A DNA stretch of 64,000 nt from CAZTHK01 sp964613215. GTDB taxonomy: Bacteria; Krumholzibacteriota; Krumholzibacteriia; Krumholzibacteriales; CAZTHK01. Below the pieces are notes generated by a model that worked only from the letters and a program-made list of their open reading frames with translations, was not told the DNA's origin and did no database searches. Positions within the stretch are counted from its first letter, which is position 1; each line of letters begins with the position of its first letter. Both the position numbers and the translations under genes were made by a program. The DNA lies in assembly GCA_964613215.1 (NCBI GenBank), contig CAZTHK010000005.1:101234-165233 (forward strand). The letters run 5' to 3'. Of the stretch, positions 44,661-53,499 are shown piece by piece.

Positions 44661-45575
44661 ATGAACAGTGAGATTTCAGCAACAATTTTTGATATAAAGC
44701 ACTTTGCCCTGCATGATGGGCCGGGAATACGGACCACCATATTTTTCAAGGGTTGCCCCCTGGATTGCCGGTGGTGCCATAATCCGGAGGGGATAAATGA
44801 TGACAGGGAGCTTATGATTTATCCGCGGAGATGTTCTGAGGAGTGCCATGAATGTATAGAGTTATGCCCCCGCGGTACAATAAGCAGGATAGATGGTACC
44901 ATTTCTATCCGGAGGGAAAACTGCCTTCTATGTGGAATATGCCAGGATGCCTGCATGTTCGATGCTATCAGAATAGTGGGAAGAAGGGTAACCGTCGGAG
45001 AGTTGATGGGAGAGATTGAGGATGACCGGATATTCTTCGAACAGTCCGGCGGGGGTGTTACTTTTTCAGGAGGAGAACCTCTGATGCAGTTTCAGTTCCT
45101 GGAAACACTGGCCCATGAACTGAAGAGAGAACATATCCATACAGCCCTTGATACATCCGGTTATTCCAGCCGTGATAATATAATACGTATTGCCGGCAAG
45201 GTGGATCTGATTTTATATGATTTTAAATTCATATATGATCGAAATCATATTAAATATAATGGAGTATCAAACAGGATAATCAAGGATAATTTGAAGACTC
45301 TTAATACTATGGATGTGAATTTAGTGGTAAGGTTGCCGTTGATAGGGGGTATTAATGACACCGATCAGAACATCGGGGAAACCGCCCGCTTCCTGGATAA
45401 GCTGGACAGGATAAACAGGGTAGAACTTCTGCCCTATCACCAGGGAGGTAACCACAAATCGAGCAGGCTGGGCAGGGAGACCAGTGAAAGATTTGGAGCA
45501 CCCACACCGGATAGGATCAAAGAGATAGAAGGTATACTGAAGGAATATGGCTTAAGGGTAAAGGTGGGAGGATAA
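44661..45575 (+). CDS. Glycyl radical enzyme activase (PflA family, ferredoxin-containing)
   Basis: Radical SAM enzyme that abstracts hydrogen from the glycine of its partner. The SAM cluster cysteines are Cys32, Cys36 and Cys39 (GCPLDCRWCHNPEG). Two extra [4Fe-4S] motifs follow (CSEECHECIELCPRGTI; CLLCGICQDACMFDAI), the arrangement seen in activases of dehydratase-type glycyl radical enzymes but absent in PflA itself. FSGGEPLMQFQFLETLA is the second family signature. 304 aa. It ends 4 nt before the glycyl radical gene, so the pair is an enzyme-activator unit. By context it would be the HypD activase. Confidence 0.92.
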   Translation: MNSEISATIFDIKHFALHDGPGIRTTIFFKGCPLDCRWCHNPEGINDDRELMIYPRRCSEECHECIELCPRGTISRIDGTISIRRENCLLCGICQDACMFDAIRIVGRRVTVGELMGEIEDDRIFFEQSGGGVTFSGGEPLMQFQFLETLAHELKREHIHTALDTSGYSSRDNIIRIAGKVDLILYDFKFIYDRNHIKYNGVSNRIIKDNLKTLNTMDVNLVVRLPLIGGINDTDQNIGETARFLDKLDRINRVELLPYHQGGNHKSSRLGRETSERFGAPTPDRIKEIEGILKEYGLRVKVGG

Positions 45576-45579
45576 CGTT

Positions 45580-47946
45580 ATGTTGACTGACAGAATAAAG
45601 TACCTGAGGGATACGAGCCTGGAGGCAGAACCCTCCATCTCGGGGGAAAGGGCTGAACTTATTACCGGTTTTTACCGGAGTGGAAGGGCATACCGGGTAT
45701 CTGCTCCGGTTAGAAGGGCTCTGGCTTTCAAACACCTGCTGGAGAATAAGAGTATCAGTATATATCCGGGAGAATTAATAGTGGGGGAGAGAGGACCTTC
45801 ACCCAAGGCCACCCCTACCTATCCTGAGATAAATGCGCATAGCCTGGAGGATCTGGATATCCTGAATGGCAGGGAGAAGGTATCATTCAGTGTATCCGGC
45901 CGGGTCAGAGAACTTTACCGTAATGATATCATACCATTCTGGAAGGGGAGATGTATCCGTGATGTTATATTCCGGCAGATGTCAGAGAGCTGGAAGTGGT
46001 GTTATCAGGCCGGCATATTTACTGAATTCATGGAACAGAGGGCTCCCGGGCATACCGTGCTGGATGATAAAATTTACAGGAAGGGATTTAAAGATTTCAA
46101 GAGGGATATCGGGAAGAGTATCAGAAGACTTGACTTCCTGAATGATCCCCGGGCCTACCGGAAGAGGGAGGAATTGAGGGCTATGGCTGTATGTGCGGAT
46201 GCCCTGATTTCATATGCGGGGAGGTATAGTGGACTGGCCCGGCGGATGTCCAGTCAGGAGAGCGATCCGGAAAGACGAAGCGAACTGGAGAGAATTTCTG
46301 AGATCTGCAGGAAGGTACCTGCTGATCCACCCGCTGATTTCTGGGAAGCATTGCAGTATTACTGGTTTGTTCACCTGGGGGTAATAACTGAGTATAACAC
46401 CTGGGATTCCTTTAATCCCGGGCGTCTGGACCAGCATCTTTACCCCTTCTTCAAATCTGGTCTGGATGGCCATACCCTTACCAGGGATGATGCCAGAGAT
46501 CTGCTTCGGGCCTTCTGGATTAAATTCAACAATCAGCCGGCTCCACCGAAGGTTGGTGTCACAGCTGAAGAGAGCAGCACTTACACCGATTTTGCCTTGA
46601 TCAATCTGGGTGGATTGACCGGGGAGGGTGAGGATGGAGTTAATTCCATATCCATGATGATACTGGATGTGATCGAAGAGATGCGCCTGCTGCAGCCGAG
46701 TTCCATGGTTCAGATAAGCAGAAAAACTCCCCGGCCATTCCTGGTCAGAGCACTTGAGATTATTAAAACCGGTTTCGGGCAACCATCTGTATTCAACTCT
46801 GAGGCGATAGTAAAAGAGCTGTTAAGGCAGGGAAAATCGATAACAGATGCCCGGAACGGAGGTGCCAGCGGTTGTGTGGAGACAGGTGCATTCGGAAAGG
46901 AGAATTATAATCTGACCGGTTATTTCAATCTTACCAAAGTACTTGAAATAGCGCTCAATAACGGAGTTGATCCCCTTTCAGGAAAGAGAATAGGTATCAA
47001 CACCGGCAGGCCGGAGAAGATGAAATCATTTGGTCAGCTCACTGAAGCATTCCGGACCCAGCTGGAGAGGTTCATCAATATAAAGGTGAAAGGAAACAGC
47101 ATCATAGAGCGTCTCTACGCTGAAAGGCTGCCGGCTCCCTTCCTTTCCATACTGATAGATGACTGCATAGCGGAAGGCCTTGACTATCATGACGGCGGAG
47201 CCAGGTATAACACCTCATATATTATGGGAGTGGGCCTGGGAACCATTACCGATACCATGTCCTCCATAAAATATAACGTATTCGATAAGAAGCGTATCTC
47301 CATGGTTGAATTAATGGAAGTTCTGAAAAAAGATTTCAAGGGAAATGAACGTATCAGGCAGATGTTCCTCAATAAAACACCGAAGTTCGGTAACAGCAAT
47401 CTGTATGCGGATGACCTGGCCGGAATGATATTCGATATATACTTCCGGGCGGTGGAGGGAAGAAAGAATACCCGGGGAGGCGAGTATCATATAAACCTTC
47501 TTCCAACTACCGTTCATATATACTTTGGCAGGAAGACCGGTGCAACCGCGGATGGCAGAAGAGCTTTTCACCCTCTCTCTGAAGGTATATCGCCGGTTCA
47601 GGGAGCGGATACCAGAGGTCCCACCGGTGTAATTAAATCTGCTTCCCGTATCGATCATCTGAGAACCGGAGGTACCCTGCTGAATCAGAAGTTTTCCCCT
47701 GACCTGCTGGAGAGGGGGGATGGTATCGAAAAGCTGGCCGATCTCATATCAACGTACTTTCTGCTGGATGGTCACCATATACAGATGAATGTAGTTACAG
47801 CGGAAAGGCTCAAGGAGGCCAAGCAGCATCCGGAGAAGTACAGAAATCTTATTGTAAGGGTGGCTGGTTACAGTGATTATTTCATAAATCTCAGCCCTGA
47901 ACTTCAGAGTGAGATTATATCCAGGACGGAACACAAGTCATTCTGA
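45580..47946 (+). CDS. hypD: Glycyl radical enzyme, HypD-type (trans-4-hydroxy-L-proline dehydratase)
   Basis: Oxygen-sensitive enzyme predicted to dehydrate trans-4-hydroxy-L-proline to pyrroline-5-carboxylate. The thiyl Cys432 is in GGASGCVETGAF and the radical Gly763 in RVAGYSDYF. From memory of the published Clostridioides HypD, its His160, Asp278, Phe340, Cys434, Glu436 and Gly765 correspond here to His158, Asp276, Phe338, Cys432, Glu434 and Gly763, all with an offset of two. The 788-aa length also fits. This separates it from PFL (Cys-Cys) and from GCVEP-type diol/choline lyases. No pyrroline-5-carboxylate reductase lies in the window. This is not the hydrogenase maturation protein of the same name. 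Confidence 0.82.
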   Translation: MLTDRIKYLRDTSLEAEPSISGERAELITGFYRSGRAYRVSAPVRRALAFKHLLENKSISIYPGELIVGERGPSPKATPTYPEINAHSLEDLDILNGREKVSFSVSGRVRELYRNDIIPFWKGRCIRDVIFRQMSESWKWCYQAGIFTEFMEQRAPGHTVLDDKIYRKGFKDFKRDIGKSIRRLDFLNDPRAYRKREELRAMAVCADALISYAGRYSGLARRMSSQESDPERRSELERISEICRKVPADPPADFWEALQYYWFVHLGVITEYNTWDSFNPGRLDQHLYPFFKSGLDGHTLTRDDARDLLRAFWIKFNNQPAPPKVGVTAEESSTYTDFALINLGGLTGEGEDGVNSISMMILDVIEEMRLLQPSSMVQISRKTPRPFLVRALEIIKTGFGQPSVFNSEAIVKELLRQGKSITDARNGGASGCVETGAFGKENYNLTGYFNLTKVLEIALNNGVDPLSGKRIGINTGRPEKMKSFGQLTEAFRTQLERFINIKVKGNSIIERLYAERLPAPFLSILIDDCIAEGLDYHDGGARYNTSYIMGVGLGTITDTMSSIKYNVFDKKRISMVELMEVLKKDFKGNERIRQMFLNKTPKFGNSNLYADDLAGMIFDIYFRAVEGRKNTRGGEYHINLLPTTVHIYFGRKTGATADGRRAFHPLSEGISPVQGADTRGPTGVIKSASRIDHLRTGGTLLNQKFSPDLLERGDGIEKLADLISTYFLLDGHHIQMNVVTAERLKEAKQHPEKYRNLIVRVAGYSDYFINLSPELQSEIISRTEHKSF

Positions 47947-47986
47947 ATCACCACGGAATTTGAGCCAAAGCTGATCTTCGGCAGCA

Positions 47987-48000
47987 TTGGACAATGTCAA
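47987..48000. repeat. Imperfect dyad TTGGACAATGTCAA upstream of the sigma-54-like site
   Basis: An inverted repeat with one unpaired base, centred about 85 bp before the predicted start at 48078, a usual distance for an enhancer-binding activator. A second dyad (AGAAAA-A-TTTTCT) lies at 48008-48020. No activator is identified. Confidence 0.3.
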
Positions 48001-48051
48001 GTGGGGCAGAAAAATTTTCTTCGCAGCTCAATCAGCATTCAACTACATTAA

Positions 48052-48067
48052 TGGCGCAACTTTTGCA
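48052..48067 (+). promoter_or_regulatory. Candidate sigma-54 (-24/-12) promoter for the GAF sensor gene
   Basis: TGGCGCAACTTTTGCA matches TGGCAC-N5-TTGCW in all but one defined base, with GG and GC twelve apart. The predicted start is about 48078, giving a 42-nt leader to ATG48120. It lies in a 173-nt gap after the glycyl radical gene. Confidence 0.5.
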
Positions 48068-48119
48068 TTAATACACAGTGGCTAATTGTATTTTTTATTC
48101 ACCGGATGGAGCAATTCTG

Positions 48120-50408
48120 ATGGATCCCCTCAAAATAGCCATATTGGGCGGGGGTGAGGAAGAACTCAATATACTGAGTGAACTCCATAGATCTTCCAGA
48201 ATCGATTTAGTGGGAGTTTATGATACCAACCCGAAGGCTGTGGCCCTGGAAATTGCTGAAATTATTGGAATTCCGCGATTCAGCGATAATTCCTTTATTG
48301 ACGCATTCCGGAAGGCTGATTACACAGTTATATCTGGTAACCGTTCCGCCTACGAAGAAGAGATCAGGCTTCTAAAGCAGCACGGCATCAAAATCATCAA
48401 TCCGGCAGAAGCGGCTGGTTTCCTCTCCAATAAAAGTATAAGGCAAGTAGAGCGGGAGGATGGCTCGAGATGCTTCGAAAACCTGGATGAGGCATTAAAG
48501 TATATCTACCGGATAAATGACAGGGAGAGATTGCTGAAATGGATGATCAGACTATCTATAGATACAGTAAAGGCATCCAGCGGATCCTTGATGTTGTACT
48601 CAAATAAAACAGCAGAATTGTTTATAGGATATGCATTTGGTTTAAGTAAGGAAGTAATAGAGTCGACCCGTCAGAAGTTGGGAGAGGGAATAGCCGGTAG
48701 TGTAGCCAGAACGGGGAAGGCAAAGTTGATCAATAAGATTCTGGAAACCCCCCTGTACCAGGATGGACGGGAAAGGGAAAGTATAAAAAGTGCTATTTCA
48801 GCCCCGCTTATACACCAGAATAAACTTATCGGGGTTCTCAACATATCCACCAATGAGGGTGAGAAAACCCTGACCGGTAGTGATCTGGAGTTAATCGAAA
48901 AGATTGCCTCCAGAGTAAGTCCCATTCTTGAACAACATCTGAGGATAGATTTCGGAGAGGTAAGGGAGCTGGAATCGGAGATAAGATACAGGCTTGATTC
49001 CATGCTGCAGAAGGATATTGGATTTCACAGGAAATTTTCATCACTCTGTACCCTGTTGGCGGATAAGCTATCTGCTGATAGTGTAACCATATATACAGCG
49101 ACAGATGCGGGGGATTGGCTTATTCTGGGTGGATCTGACGGAGGAGTAAATATCGAGGATGCCGGTCTGAGGATCCACTGTACCAGGGGAAGCCTGGCCA
49201 GAGCATTCCTGGATGGAGAGGAGATAATTCTCTCCGAAGTGTTATATGACCGGGAGTTGAAGAGAGTAAAGAAGGATAGCGATGCTATAACTTCCATATT
49301 CATACCCCTCGTTCACGAGGAAAAAGCCGGCGTGGTGGAGATCGAGTTCTCCAACCTGGAAGCTCTCCAGCTATTCCTGAGGGCAAAGGACAGTATCTGT
49401 TTTCAGATCAGTGTATTTACATATCTTCATTTGAAGGGATTGAAACAGCAGAGGAAATTTAAAACTCTGGAGGAGATGTCTACTCTGGTTCCTTCCCTTC
49501 TGGGGAGAAAGGGACTTAACAGCCGGTTAGATGATATATCGAGGAGAATATCTTCCATGGTTGGAGCAAACAGAGCCAGCCTGCACTACAGCGGTGAGAA
49601 GATGGGTAAAACTATATACCATAATTTCCCGGATCAGGAATCGGAGCGTGAATCACAGATCAAGTATGATAATGAAATCCTTCAGTATGTTCTGGAAGAT
49701 AAGGAACCATTCTGCCTGGGATTTGTTCCTCTGGAGGAAGGCATCTCCAGAGAGAGTCCCTCCCACCGTTCAGTGCTGGCTTTCCCCCTGATCATAACCA
49801 GTAAATTGATTTGCACTTATATCGGTTATGAGAAGAAGCCTTTAAATCCTCTGGAGGCGACTGTATTCGGTGGGTATGAAATTGATCTTCTCAGAAAGAT
49901 TTCTGATCTCCTGAGGCCGGTGCTGAAGGAGGAGAAAACTGTTGGAGAGGAAGAGGAACTGCCGAGGTTTGATGAACTTATAAAATCAAACCAGAGGATG
50001 TTCATTGACCAGATATGGGAAGAGATAAACAGGGCTCAAAGATACCATCACGGATTCACTGTAACCTTATTTAAAATAGTGGGTTTGAGGGATTTATTCG
50101 AAAAAGATCATAACCGGGCCCTGATACTTATCAATGAAATCAGCCTGGCTGTGAGGGAACATGTAAGGAAAACCGATTACTTCTCGTGGATCGAAACGGA
50201 TCTCTTCGCTGTCCTGTCCATAGAGAGTTACCAGAGGATGGGCTATCTGGAGAAGAGAATCTGCAACCTTATAGAGAAGATCCTGAAAACTGAAAACCTG
50301 TACAGGGAATCATCGTTCTATCCCACCAGCGGATATGCCTTATTCCCCGGCACTTCAGAGTCGCCGGTGGAACTTATCAATCAGGCCAGATCGAGGTTGA
50401 ACAGCTGA
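48120..50408 (+). CDS. Multi-GAF sensor protein with Rossmann-like N-terminus and degenerate GGDEF-like C-terminus
   Basis: 762 aa, no signal peptide or membrane segment. Residues 1-105 look like a nucleotide-binding Rossmann unit (KIAILGGGEEELNIL, LVGVYDTNPKAVALEIAEI, INPAEAAGFL). Three GAF-like domains follow at about 145-280 (LGEGIAGSVARTGKAKLINK), 295-430 and 450-600. Residues about 620-762 have the outline of a diguanylate cyclase domain (RAQRYHHGFTVTLFKIVGLR; YPTSGYALFPGT) but the GGDEF signature is replaced (WIETDLFAVLS), so it is probably not catalytic. ATG48120 has GGATGGAG 8 nt upstream; GTG48078 coincides with the predicted transcription start. It is likely a cytoplasmic redox, ligand or nucleotide sensor; the output is unknown. 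Confidence 0.72.
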   Translation: MDPLKIAILGGGEEELNILSELHRSSRIDLVGVYDTNPKAVALEIAEIIGIPRFSDNSFIDAFRKADYTVISGNRSAYEEEIRLLKQHGIKIINPAEAAGFLSNKSIRQVEREDGSRCFENLDEALKYIYRINDRERLLKWMIRLSIDTVKASSGSLMLYSNKTAELFIGYAFGLSKEVIESTRQKLGEGIAGSVARTGKAKLINKILETPLYQDGRERESIKSAISAPLIHQNKLIGVLNISTNEGEKTLTGSDLELIEKIASRVSPILEQHLRIDFGEVRELESEIRYRLDSMLQKDIGFHRKFSSLCTLLADKLSADSVTIYTATDAGDWLILGGSDGGVNIEDAGLRIHCTRGSLARAFLDGEEIILSEVLYDRELKRVKKDSDAITSIFIPLVHEEKAGVVEIEFSNLEALQLFLRAKDSICFQISVFTYLHLKGLKQQRKFKTLEEMSTLVPSLLGRKGLNSRLDDISRRISSMVGANRASLHYSGEKMGKTIYHNFPDQESERESQIKYDNEILQYVLEDKEPFCLGFVPLEEGISRESPSHRSVLAFPLIITSKLICTYIGYEKKPLNPLEATVFGGYEIDLLRKISDLLRPVLKEEKTVGEEEELPRFDELIKSNQRMFIDQIWEEINRAQRYHHGFTVTLFKIVGLRDLFEKDHNRALILINEISLAVREHVRKTDYFSWIETDLFAVLSIESYQRMGYLEKRICNLIEKILKTENLYRESSFYPTSGYALFPGTSESPVELINQARSRLNS

Positions 50409-50444
50409 AAATCAACCCGGCCGACCGTCTCTTCCGATTCCTGT

Positions 50445-50473
50445 TTGCCAGAATATAAACTCTGTGATATCTT
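50445..50473 (+). promoter_or_regulatory. mutL: Candidate sigma-70 promoter for mutL
   Basis: TTGCCA at 50445-50450, 17-bp spacer, TATCTT at 50468-50473; predicted start about 50480, 53 nt before the TTG start. Confidence 0.6.
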
Positions 50474-50532
50474 GAATTAAAGATACGGAGCAGGATTGTG
50501 TTTGTTAATGCCAGGATAGAGTGGAGGGAAAG

Positions 50533-52311
50533 TTGGCAAGGATCAAGCGATTGTCGGAAGAGGTTTCTGATAAGATTGCCGCCGGTGAAGTGGTGGAGAG
50601 ACCGGTGAGTGTGGTTAAGGAACTGGTGGAAAATTCCATCGATGCTTCTGCATCCCGGATAGCAATACAGATAGGTAATGGAGGGAAATCAGTGATCAGG
50701 GTGGATGATGACGGAGAGGGGATACCCTCCGGTCAGCTTCCCCTGGCGGTGGAGAATTTTACCACTAATAAGATTAACAGTGTGGAGGATATATATGGTG
50801 TATCCACTATGGGTTTCAGGGGAGAGGCGCTGGCCAGTATAAAAGCGGTAAGCCGGTTGAAAATTATATCCAGAGCTGAAGGGGAGGAAACGGGAAGGGA
50901 GATGCAGTGGGCGGGTGGTGAAATACTGGGAGATAAGCCATCTGTGAGGGGTAAAGGCACGGAAGTGCTGGTGGAAGATCTATTTTACAATTTGCCGGCC
51001 AGGAGGAAGTTTCTTTCCAGTGACAGAGCTGAAAAGAGGCGAATAAATGCCTATGTAAAGAAGGTGAGCCTTATTTTCCCGGGGATAAGTTTCAGCCTGG
51101 ATGACAAGAAGGAAGAGTTGTTAAATTATCCCGCCTCCAAACTGGAGGACCGGGTAGGGAAGGTTCTGGGAGTGGAGATATTCTCTCAGATGAAACACAT
51201 CCGGGTTGATAGGGGTAGCTATGGAGTCAGCGGTTACATATCCATGCCCGGTCTTACCAGGGGTAACCGCTCCCAGCAGTTCATATTCGTAAACAGAAGA
51301 CTTATTAAGGATAAATTGATAAATCATGCAGTAGGCCAGGCATATCAGTCACTGATTCCGGGCAACCGTTTCCCCATTCTGGTTCTGTTTATTGAACTGC
51401 CACCGGAGGAAGTTGATATAAACGTACACCCTGCAAAGCTGAGAATTCGCTTCAGCGATGAGAGAAGGGTCCACCGCCTGGTGTCATCTTCCCTGAGAGA
51501 TGAGCTGGGGGGCAGGGGGATGGATTTTCATCAGAAAGTTAAGTCTGTGTACAGCAGGATTTTCCCGGATGGAGAGATATCCAGGGAGGGAAATAACCGG
51601 GAAGAAATCACCCGCCTGTCGCAGGGGGATCTGGATTACGGCAGAGGGGTGGATTCTGCGCCTGGAGAGGAGGGGAAGGGAACCCAGCAGGAAGCCCCGG
51701 CGTCCCTTTTCGGAGAGAAGCACGAGAGCAATATTGATATTGCCGATAATCTATACTGGCAACTGCACAACAGCTATATCATGATACAGATAAGGGGTGG
51801 TATGGTTATAGTAGATCAGCACGCCGCCCATGAAAGGATACTGTTTGACCGGGCAAAAGAAAATCTCAAGGGCAAGAAGGCAGTGGTTCAATCGCTGCTA
51901 TTCCCCGCTACCCTTGAGCTCTCCCCCGATGGATATGAAAGATTTGAGGATATGTCCGATGTTCTTCAATCCCTGGGATTTGAGATAGAGCCCTTTGGAA
52001 TGCATTCCATAATAGTACGGGCAATTCCGGCAGGGGTCAAAAACTGGAATGAGGGGACCCTGGTAGAAGAGATAATGAGTGAAGCCGGAACGGGCCGATC
52101 AAAACTTGAGGATTTCCTCAAAACATACGCCTGCCGCTCGGCCGTAAAGGCAGGCACCAGGTTGAGCATTCAGGAAATGGAGAATCTGGCGGACAGTCTT
52201 TTTGCTACAGAATATCCTTTCACCTGCCCCCATGGAAGACCTACCATGTTGAGAGTAGAGCTTTCTGAACTGGAACGGAGATTCCAGAGGACGGTGAGGT
52301 CGGATAAGTGA
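50533..52311 (+). CDS. mutL: DNA mismatch repair protein MutL
   Basis: GHKL ATPase that couples MutS to strand incision. N-terminal motifs DKIAAGEVVERPVSVVKELV, RVDDDGEGI and TMGFRGEALASI are intact. The C-terminal endonuclease type is indicated by DQHAAHERILFD (starting at Asp428), ACRSAVKAG and CPHGRP. The last acidic position of the DQHA-X2-E-X4-E motif is Asp439 instead of Glu. 592 aa. TTG50533 is preferred over GTG50521 because GGAGGG is 5-6 nt upstream and the protein then begins ARIKRLSEEVSDKIAAGEVV, as usual. miaA overlaps the stop. Confidence 0.95.
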   Translation: MARIKRLSEEVSDKIAAGEVVERPVSVVKELVENSIDASASRIAIQIGNGGKSVIRVDDDGEGIPSGQLPLAVENFTTNKINSVEDIYGVSTMGFRGEALASIKAVSRLKIISRAEGEETGREMQWAGGEILGDKPSVRGKGTEVLVEDLFYNLPARRKFLSSDRAEKRRINAYVKKVSLIFPGISFSLDDKKEELLNYPASKLEDRVGKVLGVEIFSQMKHIRVDRGSYGVSGYISMPGLTRGNRSQQFIFVNRRLIKDKLINHAVGQAYQSLIPGNRFPILVLFIELPPEEVDINVHPAKLRIRFSDERRVHRLVSSSLRDELGGRGMDFHQKVKSVYSRIFPDGEISREGNNREEITRLSQGDLDYGRGVDSAPGEEGKGTQQEAPASLFGEKHESNIDIADNLYWQLHNSYIMIQIRGGMVIVDQHAAHERILFDRAKENLKGKKAVVQSLLFPATLELSPDGYERFEDMSDVLQSLGFEIEPFGMHSIIVRAIPAGVKNWNEGTLVEEIMSEAGTGRSKLEDFLKTYACRSAVKAGTRLSIQEMENLADSLFATEYPFTCPHGRPTMLRVELSELERRFQRTVRSDK

Positions 52312-53234
52312 TGAAAGCTCTGATAATTCTCGGTCCCACTGCCTCGGGAAAGGGGGAGCTGGGACGGATGGCGGCACGGGCGTTCAGCGGGGAGATTATC
52401 TCAGTTGACTCCCGGAAATCCTATAAACATCTCGATATAGGCACTGCCAAGCCAACCCCCCAACAGCGCAGGGAGGTGAGGTATCATCTTCTTGATTTCC
52501 AGGAATTGTATCAGAAAAACAATGCAGAAGCCTATGGCCGGAGGGCCCGGGATGCGGTAAGGGATACTATCTCCAGGGGCAATCTGCCAGTTCTGTCTGG
52601 TGGGGCGGGTCTGTATTTCAGAGCCATATTGGAGGGATTGTTCAAGATCGATCTGAAAGCTGACCAAAGGAGAAAATTCAGGAAGGAGATGAAGGGCTGC
52701 TCCACAGAAAAATTGCACCGCCATCTGGAGAAGGTGGACCCTGGCAGCTCCTCCAGGATACACCCCAATGACCGTTACAGAATCATCAGGGCGCTGGAGG
52801 TATACACTCTTACCGGAACCACCATGAGTGAACATATCAGAGAGCACCGGGAAAAGAACAGGGATACTGATATCAACTATATCAAGGCAGGTCTCCGGAT
52901 GAACAGGGAACTGTTGTACCGGAGGATTAATGAGAGGACAGAGAGAATGCTGGATGGTGGATGGATAGAAGAGGTTGAACAACTACTGGAGAGTGGAGTG
53001 GATACCGGTTGGCCGGGTATGCAGACCCTGGGCTATCCCGAGGTGGTCTCATATATCAGGGGAGAGATGGAAAGGGGTGAACTGGCCGGGGAGATAGCTT
53101 TGCAGACAAGGAGATACGCCAAACGCCAACTGACCTGGTTCAGAAAGGAGGAGGGGGTCCACTGGATAGATATGGATCGTATCAGCCGGGAAGAGGCACT
53201 GGAAATAATAGATGAATTATTGAAAAATGGATGA
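52311..53234 (+). CDS. miaA: tRNA dimethylallyltransferase MiaA
   Basis: Transfers the dimethylallyl group from DMAPP to A37 of UNN-reading tRNAs. The P-loop reads GPTASGKGEL: Gly15 stands where Ser or Thr normally ligates magnesium. Other signatures are IISVDSRKSYKHLDIGTAKP, LPVLSGGAGLYFRAILEG and QTRRYAKRQLTWFRKE. 307 aa. ATG52311 overlaps the mutL stop (TGATG). The mutL-miaA order is known in Proteobacteria. DMAPP comes from IspH (33849) and the product is used by MiaB (38202). The unusual P-loop residue is the only doubt about normal activity. Confidence 0.92.
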   Translation: MKALIILGPTASGKGELGRMAARAFSGEIISVDSRKSYKHLDIGTAKPTPQQRREVRYHLLDFQELYQKNNAEAYGRRARDAVRDTISRGNLPVLSGGAGLYFRAILEGLFKIDLKADQRRKFRKEMKGCSTEKLHRHLEKVDPGSSSRIHPNDRYRIIRALEVYTLTGTTMSEHIREHREKNRDTDINYIKAGLRMNRELLYRRINERTERMLDGGWIEEVEQLLESGVDTGWPGMQTLGYPEVVSYIRGEMERGELAGEIALQTRRYAKRQLTWFRKEEGVHWIDMDRISREEALEIIDELLKNG

Positions 53235-53499
53235 AAGTTCATCAAATTAAGTTGAATCTGCCGGAAATAGGATTTTTGGTTTAAGCGCTGAAACGAGAAA
53301 ACAGCAGCTCCAGCTCAGGGCTCACTCTTCTTGATTCTTTGAATCAATAAACCATGGCCGCTCATCCTGCGGAAGCTTTTGAAATGTCAATCGCCGGTAT
53401 CAAGCTTTGTGATTAAAATTAGTGAAAGTCCAGAGACGGTATTCATTGACAAGTCAGGGGCAAATTGATAATTTTTAGTGAAAGTAAATTGATATACGA
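53235..53499. other. Gene-free gap before tRNA-Gly
   Basis: No coding sequence is supported. The gap holds an AT-rich hairpin (TTGATTC-TTT-GAATCAA, 53331-53347), two copies of TTAGTGAAAGT (53419-53429 and 53475-53485), and the tRNA promoter. Confidence 0.6.
53446..53474 (+). promoter_or_regulatory. Candidate sigma-70 promoter for tRNA-Gly
   Basis: Consensus TTGACA at 53446-53451, 17-bp spacer, TAATTT at 53469-53474; predicted start about 53481, 19 nt before the mature tRNA. Confidence 0.65.

Noticed and set aside
53331..53347. Hairpin TTGATTC-TTT-GAATCAA after miaA as a terminator
   Set aside because: The stem is AT-rich and short, and no run of T follows.
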